A DNA stretch of 64,000 nt from Phoebastria nigripes. Its lineage: Eukaryota > Chordata > Aves > Procellariiformes > Diomedeidae. A model generated the notes under the pieces. It was not told where the DNA came from. It ran no database searches and saw only the letters and a program-made list of their open reading frames with translations. This document shows positions 49,621 to 59,919 of this stretch, one piece after another. Both the position numbers and the translations under genes were made by a program. Within the stretch, counting starts at the first letter, position 1. Each line of letters begins with the position of its first letter. The DNA lies in NCBI GenBank assembly GCA_035582835.1, contig JAYKAV010003097.1, positions 173,052 to 237,051 of the forward strand, given 5' to 3'.

Positions 49621-50859
49621 GGTGTGGTAAAAACCCAAAGCTGGATTTTAATATAATCATCAGAAACCAATAGCGGGTAATTCTTTTCTTCTGAATTTAA
49701 GTAATTAAAGCTGAGGGTAGAATGACTTCAGCTTTAAAAAGTTGAAGCTGGGTGAGGTGAATCCCACTCCAGATAAGAACATAGTATAGNTGCCAAGTTA
49801 AAGTTTGATCTATTCTCAGACATATCAGAGGGATAAAGTGCAGTTAGATCACTAAGAAACAGTGAGAAATGAATCCTTTGTGTGATACTAAAATTTTTAT
49901 TGTTATATAGGTTAACACAGGCTCAATCCCTTCCCTCTTTTACAACTCCCTCCCCCCAAAAAACCCACCAGCTTGTCAAGTCTCCATTACAATAGTTAAT
50001 TTAAAACCTATATGAATTTGAAGAGTGTAACTCTCTAGCCATCACTGCTGCAGTTTGGNAAGTTTGGAATGGTTATCCACTCAGCGTAAGGAATAATGAA
50101 GAGCAGAAGAGAGATGAAAACTCATGGCATCCTTCCTGTCCTCACACTTTCCCTGGGAATCCATTCAGCAGACAAGAAAAGTAAGGAAGTTCTTGTATGT
50201 GGCTTAGAAAAGCAATCCTGATTGGAGGCAGCCCAGTAGTCAGCAGGAGAATGGGATGAGAAGAGACAGTAGGGAAGGAAAAAAGAGATACAGAGAAAAA
50301 GTAAATAAAATGTACAAAAACCTGAGATAGCAAGAATATTACTTTCAATTTAATCAAAGGACATACAGTTGTGATTCATGGACCTCTGCACTCAAACAGT
50401 AAATATAAGTGTGTTGTTTTGAAGGAAAGCAGGGAAGTGAGTTTGAAAACTACTGCTGAAAATATGAACGCCTACTGTGTCTTACTAATGAGGAAAGGCA
50501 AGGCAAGGAAAGCAAAGGAAATGAAAGGATAAAGTCTAATGTCATCATAATGTGTGGAAAATCAGATGAGGCTTTTTCCAAAAATAGTACTCNTCAAATA
50601 AAGCCTATGTGGCCTCCAGAAGAAAAGCAAGCCCTTTCTCTTAAAAATATGTTAAGAAAAACTGAAAATCACTACTGAAGCATCTTTCAAGACTGCTGAT
50701 GTTTTTATAATGATAGTTTTCTTCAAAAGAATGATGGAAATGTCTCCCTCAAAAATAACCCAAAGAAGCAAGGAATTATGTAAATAACAAGCTATACAGT
50801 GCATATATTTTTAGAGAAAAAACAAAGTTTATACTTGTTAATAATTAAAAAATATTTAA
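49621..50859. other. Unique DNA upstream of the hAT relic
   Basis: Nothing recognised with confidence. The part from about 50,590 could hold further N-terminal transposase sequence, but no motif is clear enough to include it. Confidence 0.5.
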
Positions 50860-51490
50860 TGATGTGTGTATCATTGGTTTAAATGGGAATATTTGCATGT
50901 GGGATAGCTCAAGTGAGCCATGTAAACAAAGATATTTCAGGGACACAAATAATGAAGAAGAATCAAGAGAGGAAGATAATTATGTTGAGTTCAAGTATGT
51001 TATTAAACGCAAAATAATGATGATGAAATTGGTTTCTATAACAACAGATGGAACACCAGCTATGTTTGGATCCAAGGTTTCATGGCTCATCATCATCAAC
51101 AAGCACTCAGAGGAGAAGTGATAGACTTGACACATGGTAAGGGAGTAGTGATTAAAAAAAAAGTTAACTCCATTCAGGTCAAAGGCCTTTAATATTACAG
51201 GTCATGCAATATGCTATAGACAGTCTTCAAAGACAGAATTTTGCAAAATGAGGTGAGCTGTCTGAGTGCAATTCATGTTCTAAGAAAATATATTGGTCTT
51301 TTTTTCCAGAGGTTGAGATAACTGTATGATCAATAAACAAAGAAGTTGGTGAACTTTTCATGCTTCACTTTGCCAAGACTGCATACAGTCAAGAGCTAAA
51401 GGAGAAAGAAAAGTTTATTACATACATGGCAAGATGAAAGCACTTCCAAGCGCCTTGCAGGTGAAGGCATTCAAAGTGAGGTTTGGCATG
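50860..51490 (+). pseudogene. Relic of a hAT-superfamily DNA transposase
   Basis: The open frame 50,864-51,121 ends in a block that reads KLVSITTDGTPAMFG (51,026-51,070). The TDG-P-AM-G signature, preceded by an acidic REED segment and an EF-K-VI stretch, is characteristic of the catalytic region of hAT transposases of the Charlie/ZBED-related type, where the aspartate is a catalytic residue. Downstream, in shifted frames, come LKEKEKFITYMA (about 51,395-51,432) and QVKAFKV (51,458-51,478), like later hAT segments in the right order and about the right distance. Stops and frameshifts separate the pieces, so this is not a working enzyme. I see no BED zinc finger and could not define terminal inverted repeats. 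Recruitment as a short host exon is not supported by anything visible. Confidence 0.68.
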
Positions 51491-52921
51491 TAGATACAAT
51501 AAAGGAAAAAATAAGGACCTCAATACTCTGGCCTTAAAGTGCTTCTGGTTACAGCATGAAAACAAATTTGGAAAAGTAAGAAAAATATTATAAAAATTGA
51601 TTTCTTAAAGACAGGACTGCAAACTTGAAAACTAATTAGCTGTACATTAAAGAGTGTTTAGAGTGACCAGTGGAATTTGTATCATCTTGTTCATGACAGT
51701 AATAGTCTGTGTGCTTGACTGTAAGAGTGAATTAACTGTTACATTTGGATGCCAGAGTATTAAAAAAGGAAAGTCTCACAAAGTAAATGGATGTCTGCTT
51801 GGAAGACTGGAGCAAGAAGGATAAAATGTGGCTGTGAGGTGAAACCTGCAGACCTTTTTCAACTATCCCAGTCGTCTCCTCAGATCCACTTANCATATTA
51901 TTTGCAAATAAAACTTTTGAATTTATATGTTGGGCAAATCTAAATGACATACCCCTCATATTTCAACAAACTTTCAACAGCAGCAACAGAAAGCATGTAG
52001 TATCAAATATCCCAGTAGTCATTTAGTTGCCAACGCCAATACATCCGAACACTTATCCAACTTCTTATGCTGCTGAATATAAATTAAATTTTATGCCAGT
52101 TGATACACAAGTATTAGCAAAATGATGGTGGTTAAACCAGATAATTAGGAGTCAAAACAGCTGTTTGTGTTCCCAGCTCTACAGCTGTTTTCTTCATCTG
52201 GGACAATTATTAACCTTATTTTTAAAAACTATGCTTAAAATTAGATGCTCTTCACCTACCAGTTTCTCTGCAACTCCGTATTTAAATAAATAAAGAAGCC
52301 CAGATTGTCTTGGAAATCTCTTCCTCCACTAAGTCAAAATAATTGGGGTTGCTCACCTGTGGAAAACAGACCCTTACTCAAAGGCTTCTTCTTTAAAATC
52401 TCTTTAAAATGCCGGACTTAAGCAATCTGTATTTATGGTATCTTACCCTGTGTTGCCTTAGCATCCAGAACTACCTGTAAATTCATCTGTTGAGTGTGAC
52501 ACCCATAAATTGTGCTAAATTTGAGGGAGGAGGAACCCTAAGAAAATGAAGACAAAATGTGCCAGTAAATATTTATTTAAACTAAATTCCCTCCTTTTTT
52601 CCTAGCTGTTCCCAAAGGTTCCTTCAGTTTTGCTCAGTAATGTTAAATTAACAAAACATTAAAATAGTGTTAAAAATGTCCTGAAACTAGGTATCCCAGC
52701 CAAAGCTTGTACATCTGCATGAATGGCAAAATAATGTTCATAATTAGTGAGTCATGTTATCATATTATACTGAGCACCAAGAGGAGCAATGACTATTTAT
52801 TATAATTATAATTATTAATTTAAAAACACCATTCATGAGCATGGTGCTTTTACAGAATTGGTAAAGGTAAACTCCATGACCCTAAAACTAGGTGTCTGGA
52901 GGCAATGGGACCAGCTGAACA

Positions 52922-52971
52922 GAAAAAAAAAACAAAAAAAAAACAACAAAAAAACAAAACCAAAAACCAAA
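52922..52971. repeat. A/C-rich simple repeat
   Basis: Runs of A up to ten bases separated by single or double C. Same type as at 33.65 and 56.5 kb. Confidence 0.85.
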
Positions 52972-53824
52972 GGGGATTGAAGAATACAAAATTATAGAGA
53001 AAGTGCTAGAAACATATAATTGATATTGTCTTGACTCTAGAACTATCTCTTGAAGTAACTTGATTTAAAAAAGCCTTAGCTTTTTTTCCGAGTATATCTT
53101 TGTCTTGTTAGGTCTGTGGAAAGTCAGTACTAGTAAATTAAATAAGACTGGCCTCATTTTTTTTGGCTGTGAGGGCAAGAAGCATGTCACAGCTCACTGC
53201 CATATAGCTAAACTCTCTTACTCTCCAGAAAAGAGAGGCTACACCCAGCCGACTATTGTGAATTGTCCGTGGTCCACCTTAGCCTCTGAAAAGGGCCAGC
53301 CCTTCTTTGGTCAGGCTGCAAATCAACTTCTTGGTAGTTGGTCCAGGACATGTTAGGGTTAGTGCTTATGAATTGTAGAGATGTCCATACATTTCCTTTA
53401 TATAGTAACATAGTAGTTCATGTTGTTTAGTTTACTACTGAAGGTATAGATGGAGAGATCGGACAACTAAACTGAAGCCACAGGCAGTTCTGGATACAGA
53501 CAGACACTTATGTATAAAATATATGACTACATTCTGGTCACCCAGATATTCAGATCAGATATATAGGAAAAATATATACCATCAGCTTTCCAGCTAATAT
53601 GCCTGTGTTTCTTTTCTGAGAAATCAGGATGTGAGCATAGCAGAAGCTGCTTGCATAGGCCTTACTCTGACATGGAGGTAAGGTGTTNCCAGACTCTACA
53701 TTTGGATTCATCAGACTGGAAGCTTTTCAAATACTACAATTCAGGCATAATCTTACTAAACACATCCTCATGTCTTAACTACAAAATACTTCCTACCTCT
53801 GAAGTTAATAATCATGTTAATGAT

Positions 53825-53838
53825 TAGTAGTAGTAGTG

Positions 53839-53909
<71 letters not shown>
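53825..53909. repeat. Compound (TAG)n-(TAA)n microsatellite
   Basis: About 15 TAG units with one TGG interruption pass without spacer into about 13 TAA units. On the minus strand it reads as a tyrosine run, which accounts for a 120-codon open frame there. Confidence 0.95.
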
Positions 53910-53910
<1 letters not shown>

Positions 53911-54185
53911 TGCCCTGCTTCTTGGAACAGATTGCCTGTTTGTAACATTATGTTTTTTTTGAAATAGACAAATAACTGGCTTCAACAACCTGTGTTTGTA
54001 GANATCTCTTTTCTTCTTTATATTTAGNTGTGCCTGTATGCAGAGGGAACCAGTATATACATAGATATGTATACACAAGCATGTATGTGTTTGTATGTGT
54101 GTGTGGTTTTTTAGATATACACTTTTTATAGTACAGAGTACTGCACGTACATATGTGTAAATCAACTTGTTCATAAACACATTCA

Positions 54186-54252
54186 TATATCTATATATAC
54201 CTACACATATGTATACACATATATGTGTGTATATGCATGTATGTGTATGTAT
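54186..54252. repeat. TA/TG/CA-rich simple repeat
   Basis: Alternating purine-pyrimidine sequence with imperfect TATA, CACATATG and TGTATG units. Confidence 0.7.
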
Positions 54253-55632
54253 TCTTTTTTTAAGTATGGAGTAAAGCAGTCCTTTTCTTTCCTATCCTCA
54301 AGTCTTCCTCCTTTCCCTCTCCCCGAGTTGTGTGTAAAATTCGTTGTACACCTGCCAAAGGAGACTCACTACTTTCTCTCAGCACAAACAATGATGCAGC
54401 AGTTTTTGGACACTACCTTTAGTGAGTTTATTTTGAAGAGGCTGAGTTTATTTTGAAGCTGAACCGCTTTGTCCCTAGTGCAGTATTCTAGTAGCATGAC
54501 TTAATCCAGCAAAGCACCTCTTGTGAAATCTTGGTGGTAGAAAAAATATTTGCCTACTCGAGACACCCTGTTTGGCTACTTTACTCACATGGACCACACT
54601 TACTTAGTATGAGTAGAAGTCTCATTGATTTCCACAGAGTAATCAACATGTTTGCTGAATATGAACTGCAAAACTGGAAGTCTAGGACTCAGAGACACTG
54701 TGAAAGTGATTTCAGTAGAAGTTGACGAGGTATTTGAAACAGATTCCCTTTCAAAGACTTTTAAATCTGACTGTCTGAAACATAATTATTGTTATCTCTC
54801 ACATTTAGGATGGATTTCTATCTAGCTGTCTGTCCGTCTATGCTGTTTTACTAACAGACTGTACTGTTATGTCCACTGGTGATGCAAATACATTACTTTG
54901 CTTGGTATTAAATATGCAGTAAACTAAGTCAAAATCAAGCTCTTACTTCAATCTCTCTCTCATTTTTATTGTTTATAGCTGTGGGCCGAAGCCTCGCCTT
55001 TCCTACATCATGCATCTGAGGTTTGACTTAAGGCAGTTTGACAGACACTACTGAGGAAGGTAAGGGAAAAAAAAGCATTTCTTGGCATGGAGGCTCTGCA
55101 GCATCCAGCANAATTCTGACTCTCCTAGAATATCCCTGGCAGCTGCTACAATCTGCTTCCCAGTAATCAGTGACCTGTGTTAAGTTATTAGCCACTGGAC
55201 TTGGACAACACCCTCTAGAAGACTCTCTCTTTTAAAAAGTTTCTCACCTCACAGTCTTCTGACACATTACCTGCATCTCATACATGTTCATTGAAACTAT
55301 TCCCCTCATAACAGATGTTCATCCATATCATGCTGTTTCACACATCAAGATCCCAGGATTTAAAAGCTATTCATGTGTGTGCTGTACTTGCAGACAAAGT
55401 TGTCAGATTTTCCAGGGCACTGCTTTCTAGAGCCTAATATTTTTATTACATGGCGGGTCTCTAAATCACACCTAAGTAACTATGCTTTGAGTGCCTTAAT
55501 AATGTGGGGTAGCTAATAGCTACCCCAACTGGACAGCAGCTGCCAAGGTCCCTCAAAAAAGCCTAAAGCTGATGCGTACAGGCTATGCTATCATTAGGAT
55601 CACTAAAGCTTTAGCATAAGGAACAAATAGAT

Positions 55633-55935
55633 GGGCTGGAACACCTCAACCTGTAAAGAGGCTGACTAAGGTGGGGAATTATGATAACGGTCTTTAACAT
55701 GTATAGCATGGAGAAGCTGTGAGTGAGAAATTGTTTACAGTTCCTTCTAACACAAGTACTAGCAGGCATCAAATAAAACTAGCAGGTTGCATGTTCAGAA
55801 AAAACAAGAGGAAACATCTCTGCAGGCAGTGTAATGCATAATTAAGTTCTGGAACGTCTTACTTCAAGACTTTTGTAGATGCTAACAGCTTATGTGGTTC
55901 TACAAAATTATTATAAAAGAAATCATGGAAGAAAG
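55633..55935 (+). mobile_element. Very old CR1 LINE relic, ORF2 C-terminal region
   Basis: The translation keeps a series of words of the CR1 ORF2 C-terminus in the correct order. First comes a KRLTKVGN-like start near 55,656, then a segment around SMEKL (near 55,710), then NTSTSRHQIKLAGCMFRKNK at 55,749-55,808, then a weak WN-LP-like region near 55,850. This version of the block (NT-T-RHQ-KL) is unlike the younger avian copies in this window and belongs to the CR1 lineages shared with turtles and crocodilians. Stops and indels are frequent. No 3' tail is left. Confidence 0.7.
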
Positions 55936-56827
55936 TTGCTTTGAGAGATTTAAATACAGAAACAATCCAATTTGCAAAACACGCACCGCATGATTGGTGG
56001 TAAAATACTATTCTGAAATGTATTACTACCTGCTTGCACCTGTTCTTCTACAGTTTCGTGTGTTAACACTACTGCACATGTGAAACTTCTGGTGGATCTG
56101 ACCTGACTGACCTGCTGCTGGATCTGGCAAGGTTGTACTTACGTTCTGCTCTTTGAATAATTCATCCTGACTCTGCACAAGACTGGTATCAGTGGCCTCC
56201 TTGAAATTCTGTTTTCCCATCAATGATAGAAATACATTATACTATGTGTGCTATTTTTATGTAACTTTCATTAACACTTTCTACACATTTACAAACTCAA
56301 GAAAAGTTAATTTCATTTTGTTATGAAATGATGTGATCATACAACATAGGTCATGCAGTCATTATTTCTTATTTTTATAATCATTATATTATCAATTATA
56401 CATTCTAAACCATACAAATCTTAGGTTTACTCCTGCTAGAAGTTCAATGATCATGAATTCTTGAATGTTCCTGCTGCATATCAATGGCTTCATGCATTTA
56501 TTGCCGCTATATGGTAATTAGATTAAAAAAAAAAAAAAAAAACCAAAAAAAAACAAACAAAAGAAAAAACACCCTATATCCAAAACCAAAGCACTTGAAA
56601 AACATAAAGCCAGCACATACTTCTTTTAAATGGGTATCATAGCAAAAGCTTAAACCATAGCAAAGTGCATTGAGAAATGTAGTTTCTGCTGTTGGCCACA
56701 TAAAGATAATACATCACATGCTTTAAGCCAATACAGTGTCACAGATTTGCCTACTTTGAAAGCTAGAGACTATCAACATGACAGCAAAAAGAGAAACACT
56801 TGGAAGAACCCAGATCTTTCTTTGATA
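55936..56827. other. Unique AT-rich DNA before the provirus
   Basis: No gene recognised. An A-rich tract with C interruptions lies at 56,525-56,572. A 65-codon open frame on the minus strand (56,026-56,223) has no recognised domain. Confidence 0.6.
56525..56572. repeat. Poly-A tract grading into CAAA repeats
   Basis: About 18 A followed by CC and A runs, then CAAA-type units. Confidence 0.85.
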
Positions 56828-56832
56828 GTAAG
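56828..56832. repeat. Target site duplication GTAAG, left
   Basis: The five bases before the LTR start are repeated right after the 3' LTR (60,506-60,510). Confidence 0.9.
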
Positions 56833-57106
56833 TGTGCTGGTTTTGGCTGGGATAGAGTTAATTTTCTTCATAGTAGCTAGTATGGGGCTATGTTTTGGAT
56901 TTGTGCTGAAAACAGTGTTGATAACACANGGATGTTTTCTGTTGCTGAGCAGTGCTTACACAGAGTCAAGGCCTTTTCTGCTTCTCACACCACCCCACCA
57001 GCAAGTAGGCTGGGGGTGCACAAGAAGCTGGGAGGAGACATAGCTAGGACAGCTGACCCCGACTGACCAAAGGGATATTCCATACCATATGATGTCATGC
57101 TCAGCA

Positions 57107-57113
57107 TATAAAA
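57107..57113 (+). promoter_or_regulatory. TATA box of the 5' LTR
   Basis: TATAAAA lies in the middle of the LTR, followed by a purine-rich stretch. The 3' LTR has TATAAAG at 60,195-60,201. Confidence 0.75.
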
Positions 57114-57281
57114 CTGGGGGAAGAAGAAGGAAGGGGGGGGATGTTTGGAGTGATGGTAGTAACCGTTACGCGTGATGGAGCCCTGCTTTCCTGGAGATGG
57201 CTGAACACCTGCCTGCCGATGGGAAGTAGTGAATGAATCCCTTGTTTTGCTTTGCTTGTGCATGCAGCTTTTGCTTTACTT

Positions 57282-57287
57282 ATTAAA
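57282..57287 (+). promoter_or_regulatory. Polyadenylation signal ATTAAA of the 5' LTR
   Basis: ATTAAA is conserved in the 3' LTR at 60,374-60,379. About 170 bases separate it from the TATA box, which is suitable for an R region. Confidence 0.7.
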
Positions 57288-57423
57288 CTGTCTTTATCTG
57301 AACCCACGAGTTTTCTCACTTTTACCTTTCTGATTCTCTCCCACATCCCACCGGGGCAGGGAGTGAGTGAGCGGCTGTGTGGTGCTTAGTTGCCAGCTGG
57401 GGTTAAACCACGACAGTCCTTTT

Positions 57424-57441
57424 TGGCACCCAACGTGGGGC
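57424..57441 (+). other. Primer binding site, lysine tRNA type
   Basis: TGGCACCCAACGTGGGGC differs at one base from the sequence complementary to the 3' end of tRNA-Lys(1,2) used by HERV-K and MMTV-type elements. The difference is G to A at a CpG, so it is probably decay. It lies eight bases after the LTR end, further than usual. Confidence 0.8.
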
Positions 57442-57790
57442 TTGAAGGGTTTGAGGTAACACAGGTTTGACTGGAATGTGTAGATCGAATTTATAGCTGT
57501 TATTGCTGTTCAGCTATTAATTGGCAGGCTCCTGTGCTTGCCATGGGGCTTGCTTGCCTTACTGTATATTAGCATCTCATGCTCGTTAGCGGCTGCTTTT
57601 TGCTTTCGCTGCTTGCTGTACTGCTGTACTGCTGATCACCTTATCACTGATCACTGTGCTGTGCCTGGGAACATTTTGACAACAGCAATGGNGATGTGCC
57701 TGGGCTGGCAGATGGCCAAGGCATCGCTGCTGTTTCTGTGCTGCTGTACTGGACAGGCTGGAACTCCAGTGTGAACTCGAGTTGAAGGGA
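57442..57790 (+). other. Provirus leader region, non-coding
   Basis: The region follows the primer binding site. It is richer in CTG/GCTGCTT words and has one open frame of 78 codons (57,538-57,774), alanine/leucine/cysteine-rich, without gag features such as a zinc knuckle. It is probably untranslated leader or a remnant of it. Confidence 0.6.
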
Positions 57791-58352
57791 CTGTGACCTG
57801 TGGATGAGTCCACGTGGGAGCAGGACAGCCCCAAGCGTCCGTGGCCATGAATAAGCCCATGCCCAAGCAGGTACATCTTGAAGCGTCTGTGGCCGTGGTT
57901 ATGTCTGTGCTGCAGCAGGTATACCTCTGAAGGGATTGTGGCAAGGATAAGTCCATGCTGCAGCAGGTACACCTTGAAGCATCAGTGGCTGTGCATGAGG
58001 TCATGCTGGAGCACCTCAAAGCGTGTAGCCATGGGTAAGCCCATGACAGAGCAGGTACACCCCTGAATGGACTGCAGCCATGGGTAAGGCCATGTAGCAC
58101 ATTTACTTCTGAAGGGACTGTGGCTGTGGGTAAGGTCACGCTGGAGCAGGTATATCTCTGAAGGCATTGTGGCCCATGGAGAAGGCCACGCTGGCACAGG
58201 TGCACCTCAAAGCGACTGTGGCTGTGGATAAGTCTATGCCGCAGAAGGTATACCCCTGGAGAGACTGTGGCTCATAGATAAAGCTCCACTTGGAGCAGGT
58301 ACAACCTTAAGGGACTGCAGTCTGTGGATAAGTCCAAGCTGGAGCAGGGGCA
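57791..58352 (+). repeat. 49-bp tandem array inside the provirus, about 12 units
   Basis: Unit starts can be placed at 57,791, 57,840, 57,888, 57,937, 57,983, 58,024, 58,073, 58,119, 58,168, 58,217, 58,266 and 58,315, giving spacings of 41 to 49 bases, mostly 48 or 49. Shared words are TGTGGCTGTGG, ATAAG-CCATG, GGAGCAGGTA and CTCTGAAGGGAC. Units are diverged, so the array is old. Because 48 bases are 16 codons, open frames run through it, for example 57,651-58,205 on the minus strand, with a cysteine/threonine-rich pattern. No known protein repeat is recognised. Confidence 0.9.
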
Positions 58353-58747
58353 AGGGGAAGAGTTTATTGCAGTGTTAAACCCTATAACCTGGCCCAAAGG
58401 GACCAGGGGTGGGGATTGTAATGGAAATAAATACCTTTAAATTGTTGTAACCCGGGACTTGAGTTGCATGTTATGGGAATTACTATAGCAGGAACCACCT
58501 GATCCAATGGAGGAGAAGCCTTACAAGAAGCAGTGCAAGTGCAGCAGTGACCCGACCTGAGCTGGCTTTGGTGCCCAATAACTCCATGCAACACACCACC
58601 TCTCCTGTCCTGCATGACCACCATAACAGATGGAGCCCAAAGTCATGGACTAAATGAACTCAGTGGANATTTTGTGGAGATTTATGGACATTTTACAGAC
58701 ATTTTACAGGGGTGGTCCATAGATTAAGGGAATGGTATCTGTGTATT
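58353..58747 (+). other. Provirus internal region between array and nested CR1
   Basis: Non-coding sequence with no gag, pol or env motif. Near the end are two copies of ACATTTTACAG (58,688-58,712). It ends with the 12-base target site of the nested CR1. Confidence 0.6.
58736..58747. repeat. Target duplication TATCTGTGTATT, left
   Basis: The twelve bases before the nested CR1 tail recur directly after its 5' end at 59,809-59,820. Confidence 0.9.
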
Positions 58748-59808
58748 CATAGAATCATAGAAACATAGAATAGTTTGGATTGGAAGGGACCTTTAAAGGT
58801 CATCTAGTCCAACCCCCTGCCGTGGGCAGGGACATCTTCAACCGGATCAGGTAGCTCAGAGCCCCGTCCAACCTGACCTTGAATGTTTCCAGGGATGGGG
58901 CATCTACCACTTCTCTGGGCAACCTGTGCCAGTGTTTCACCACCCTCAGCATCAAAAATGTCTTCCTTATCTCTAGTCTACATCTACCCTCTTTTAATTT
59001 AAAGTCATTCCCCCTCGTCCTGTCACAACAAGCCCTGCTAAAAAGTGTGCCACCATCTTTTTTATAAGCCCCCTTTAAATACTGAAAGGCTGCAATAAGG
59101 TGTCCCTGGAGCCTTCTCTTCTGGAGACACAGTACTCCAGGTGGGGTCTCCCCAGAGCAGAGTAGAGGGGCAGAATCACCTCCCTCGACCTGCTGGCCAT
59201 GCTTCTTTGGATGCAGCCAAGGATACGGTTGGCCTTCTGGGCTGCGGGTGCACATTGCCGGCTCATGTGCAGCTTTTCATCCACCAGTACCCCCAAGTCC
59301 TTCTNGGCAGGGCTGCTCTCAATCCCTTCATCCCCCAGCCTGTACTGATACTGGGGGTTGCCCCGACCCAGGTGCAGGACCTTGCACTTGGCCTTGTTGA
59401 ACCTCATGAGGTTCACATGGGCCCACTTCTCCAGCTTGTCCAGGTCCCTCTGGATGGCATCCCCTCCCTCAGGCGTGTCGACCGCACCACTCAGCTTGGT
59501 GTCATCTACAAACTTGCTGAGGTTGCGCTCCAATGACATCCTACTGTCTATGTCATTGATGAAGGTATTAAGCAGTACTGGTCCCAGTATGGACCCCTGC
59601 AGGACACAACTCATCACTGACCTCCATCTGGACATTGAGCCGTTGACCACTACCCTCTGGATGCTACCATCTAACCTATTCCTCACCCACCAGACAGTCC
59701 ACCCATCAAATCCATACCTCTCCAGTTTAGATGACAGAAAGATGTTGTGGGGGAGTGTGTCAAAAGCCTTAGAGAGGTCCAGATAGACGACATCTGTAGC
59801 TCTTCCCA
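58748..59808 (-). mobile_element. CR1 LINE nested antisense inside the provirus
   Basis: The minus-strand copy starts in the reverse transcriptase domain at 59,808 and ends with CATAGAATC tail units at 58,748. A perfect 12-base duplication of provirus sequence flanks it. Compared with the copy at 28.7 kb it has lost roughly 130-150 bases near 59,125, between LEYCV and the FSLEKRR-type region. It is of the same subfamily as 23.0, 28.7 and 31.0 kb and must be younger than the provirus. Confidence 0.96.
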
Positions 59809-59809
59809 T
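59075..59809 (-). pseudogene. CR1 reverse transcriptase fragment, 244 open codons
   Basis: This is the longest meaningful open frame in the window. It covers motif A ([11 protein letters not shown]), a variant QGSILGP segment preceded by SCVL in place of SGVP, motif C as KFVDDTKL with valine for the usual alanine, and the following [12 protein letters not shown] and [11 protein letters not shown] segments. An internal deletion then shifts it out of frame after LEYCV. The changed SGVP and FADD residues, the missing N-terminal endonuclease and the shift make activity unlikely. Confidence 0.88.
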
Positions 59810-59820
59810 ATCTGTGTATT

Positions 59821-59919
59821 ATATCAAAGGATGGGAAGGGGGGTGGTGGGTAATGAGAATGTATTGGATAGTGTGGGACCTGAGCATCATGTAAATGTTA
59901 TGGAATAAGGGGTGGAGAA
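59821..59919 (+). other. Provirus 3' internal end with polypurine tract
   Basis: After the CR1 target duplication the provirus continues. The purine run AAGGGGTGGAGAA (59,907-59,919, one T) directly touches the 3' LTR and fits a plus-strand primer site. Confidence 0.8.

Larger units (their letters stand above)
51491..55632. other. Unique AT-rich DNA with simple repeats
   Basis: No gene recognised. Contains an A/C-rich tract at 52,922-52,971, a compound TAG/TAA array at 53,825-53,909 and TA/TG-rich repeats at 54,055-54,106 and 54,186-54,252. Open frames up to 120 codons are repeat translations or lack domains. Confidence 0.65.
56833..57415 (+). repeat. 5' LTR of the provirus
   Basis: It starts TGTGCTGG and ends CACGACA, so it has canonical TG and CA termini. 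A TATA box and an ATTAAA polyadenylation signal lie in the expected order. Compared with the 3' LTR it lacks about 15 bases near 57,163 (a segment with CTTCCCAAG in the other copy) and keeps about 9 bases near 57,186 that the other has lost. One ambiguous base lies near 56,930. Confidence 0.95.

Noticed and set aside
52121..52150. GGTTAAACCAG, similar to the LTR 3' terminus
   Set aside because: No matching LTR start, no ACGACA end and no flanking duplication, unlike the relic at 20,701.
53105..53356. 83-codon plus-strand frame with cysteine-rich start
   Set aside because: The CEGKKHVTAHCH segment recalls a zinc knuckle only loosely, and no further retroviral sequence lies nearby.
53824..54186. 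120-codon frame with a long tyrosine run
   Set aside because: It is the translation of the TAG/TAA microsatellite.
57651..58205. 184-codon minus-strand frame, cysteine/threonine-rich with a 16-residue period
   Set aside because: The period equals the 49-bp DNA array, and unit lengths of 41-49 bases break the frame pattern. No known protein repeat is seen.
57791..58352. CRISPR-like spacing of repeats
   Set aside because: Units are contiguous and diverged without unique spacers, and the genome is that of a vertebrate.
59141..59786. Plus-strand open frames of 131 and 142 codons inside the provirus
   Set aside because: They are antisense to the nested CR1 and do not belong to viral genes.
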